A DNA stretch of 64,000 nt, taken from positions 23,435 through 87,434 of the forward strand of contig NZ_FNUR01000015.1 of assembly GCF_900108105.1 (NCBI RefSeq), in the 5' to 3' direction. The translations under genes and the position numbers were made by a program. Of the stretch, positions 63,097-64,000 are shown one piece after another; the first letter of the stretch is position 1, and each line of letters starts with the position of its first letter. This DNA is from Butyrivibrio sp. Su6. Its GTDB lineage: Bacteria > Bacillota > Clostridia > Lachnospirales > Lachnospiraceae. The notes beneath the pieces were generated by a model. The model did no database searches. It was not told the DNA's origin and saw only the letters and a program-made list of their open reading frames with translations.

Positions 63097-63564
63097 ATGA
63101 ATTTTGATATTTCACAAGTGGTTTTGACAATAGTTGTTGTCTGCCTGTTTCTTTGGAGAATATCATATGGTAAAAATAATGGCCTGTTTGCGGAAGCTGC
63201 AGGCCTTATTGCTGTTTTAGCGGCATTTGCGTCTGTTTACTATGTGACTAATATCGCGGGAAGTGTACTTAATCAGAATTACGGAGTGATAATTCCAAAG
63301 ATAGGTTACTTGCTGGTAGCGTTTTTGGTTTATAAGATCATGACTGCTATAGGAGATGCTTTTAAAAAGATGAGGAACGTGCCAATATTTGGAGCAATGG
63401 ACAGATTCCTTGGTGCAGTTCTCGGCGCAGTAGAAGCTGCAGCCATCATATATTTAATAGAATATGTGACCGATCTTGAGATAATCTCCAGTACAATAGT
63501 GGTTCTGATGCAGCTCTACACCACTATTTATGAGGCTTTTACTAAAAGTTTTATAAATAATTAA
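63097..63564 (+). CDS. CvpA-family membrane protein
   Basis: A 155-residue protein with about four membrane helices (VVLTIVVVCLFLWRISYG, EAAGLIAVLAAFASVYYV, IPKIGYLLVAFLVYKIM, FLGAVLGAVEAAAIIYLI), matching the CvpA (colicin V production) pattern including the GAMDRFLGAVLGAVE end. Exact role unknown. It lies nine bp after the DUF5711-like gene. Confidence 0.8.
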   Translation: MNFDISQVVLTIVVVCLFLWRISYGKNNGLFAEAAGLIAVLAAFASVYYVTNIAGSVLNQNYGVIIPKIGYLLVAFLVYKIMTAIGDAFKKMRNVPIFGAMDRFLGAVLGAVEAAAIIYLIEYVTDLEIISSTIVVLMQLYTTIYEAFTKSFINN

Positions 63565-63572
63565 AAAAAGTG

Positions 63573-63601
63573 TTGCATTGTAAAATGAGTAGTGCTATAC
63601 T
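63573..63601 (+). promoter_or_regulatory. rRNA promoter P1
   Basis: TTGCAT and TATACT separated by 17 bp, about 290 bp before the 16S gene. Confidence 0.75.
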
Positions 63602-63698
63602 TTGTCTTACCCGCTGCGGAGGGGACAACCTCAGTAAATAAGCGGATTTTCGACAACTGAACACTTCAGAAAGTCGAAAAAATAATTTAAAAAAGTTG

Positions 63699-63727
63699 TT
63701 GACAAACATCTGAAGCTGCGATATACT
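63699..63727 (+). promoter_or_regulatory. rRNA promoter P2
   Basis: Consensus TTGACA and TATACT separated by 17 bp. The leader of about 155 bases contains CTTGACAAATAAACAG near 63766, which resembles the boxA-like antitermination region of Firmicute rRNA leaders. Tandem promoters are typical of rRNA operons. Confidence 0.88.
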
Positions 63728-63884
63728 AAATGAGTTGCTGCTGAAGAGCACAACAACAAAGCACCTTGACAAATAAACAGTAATGCAACCCTGAAAAATT
63801 CCAAGAGAATTTATTCAGAACAAAGATTTAGTAAATAACGGACAGAACAAAAGCCAAGCTTAGTTCTAGCCTGATCAAACTTTT

Positions 63885-64000
<116 letters not shown>

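Overview
The window is chromosomal DNA of a low-to-mid G+C Firmicute, most likely a rumen or gut Lachnospiraceae of the Butyrivibrio/Pseudobutyrivibrio type. The signs are the 5' end of a 16S rRNA gene at the right edge, many Lachnospiraceae-type small families (DUF6472-like, DUF5711-like, CD3324-like, SPFH/zinc-ribbon/TPM cluster), strong AGGAGG-type ribosome binding sites, occasional TTG/GTG starts and Gram-positive lipoproteins. All family names come from reading motifs by eye; no database search was possible.

Layout. 1-15.7 kb is a core housekeeping stretch: the end of an alpha/beta hydrolase, a membrane-anchored Mur ligase, D-Ala-D-Ala ligase, an acyltransferase (minus), pyrC-pyrK-pyrD, ispE plus a DUF1934-like gene, a trigger-factor-like lipoprotein, asnS, an NlpC/P60 hydrolase and guaA. 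15.7-22.6 kb is an accessory segment starting just after guaA: a regular array of eight TACGTGA/TCACGTA sites, a PD-(D/E)XK-like nuclease gene, a methyltransferase, a truncated phosphotransferase-like gene, a CD3324-like regulator, a GNAT, a deleted dinD pseudogene, a divergent XRE repressor with a clear operator, a coding remnant and a BRO-N protein. No integrase is present, so this looks like a decayed island. 22.8-31.5 kb holds an ECF sigma factor with its membrane partner, a LytTR/7TM-GHKL two-component pair, a lipoprotein, a membrane hydrolase, a CPBP protease, an ASCH protein and an ABC pair. 31.5-34.7 kb carries a P-loop kinase, ybaK, a CobW-type GTPase and a radical SAM enzyme.

34.7-41.4 kb is on the minus strand: two tandem 7TM diguanylate cyclases, then a TPM/zinc-ribbon/SPFH envelope cluster. 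41.5-48 kb: an ASKHA-domain protein, a cupin, a tiny Cys-rich protein and a complete carbohydrate ABC transporter. 48-54.8 kb: lipoproteins, FRG and NUDIX genes, an orphan LytTR regulator, and glnA with an attenuator-like leader followed by an ANTAR protein that may act on it. 54.9-64 kb: tRNA-Ser(CGA), a Cache-GGDEF protein, phosphofructokinase, dnaX-ybaB-recR, an aldose epimerase, a DUF5711-like protein, a CvpA-like protein, then two consensus promoters driving the rRNA operon.

The most striking unexplained signal is the array at 16009-16236. Eight copies of a 7-bp motif alternate in orientation at about 31.5 bp, close to three helical turns. They form four inverted-repeat units, each with exactly 24 bp between arms, ending just upstream of the nuclease gene's ribosome binding site. 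The second is the glnA leader, where a short hairpin with an A1/G4 hexaloop overlaps the 5' arm of an intrinsic terminator, next to an ANTAR gene.
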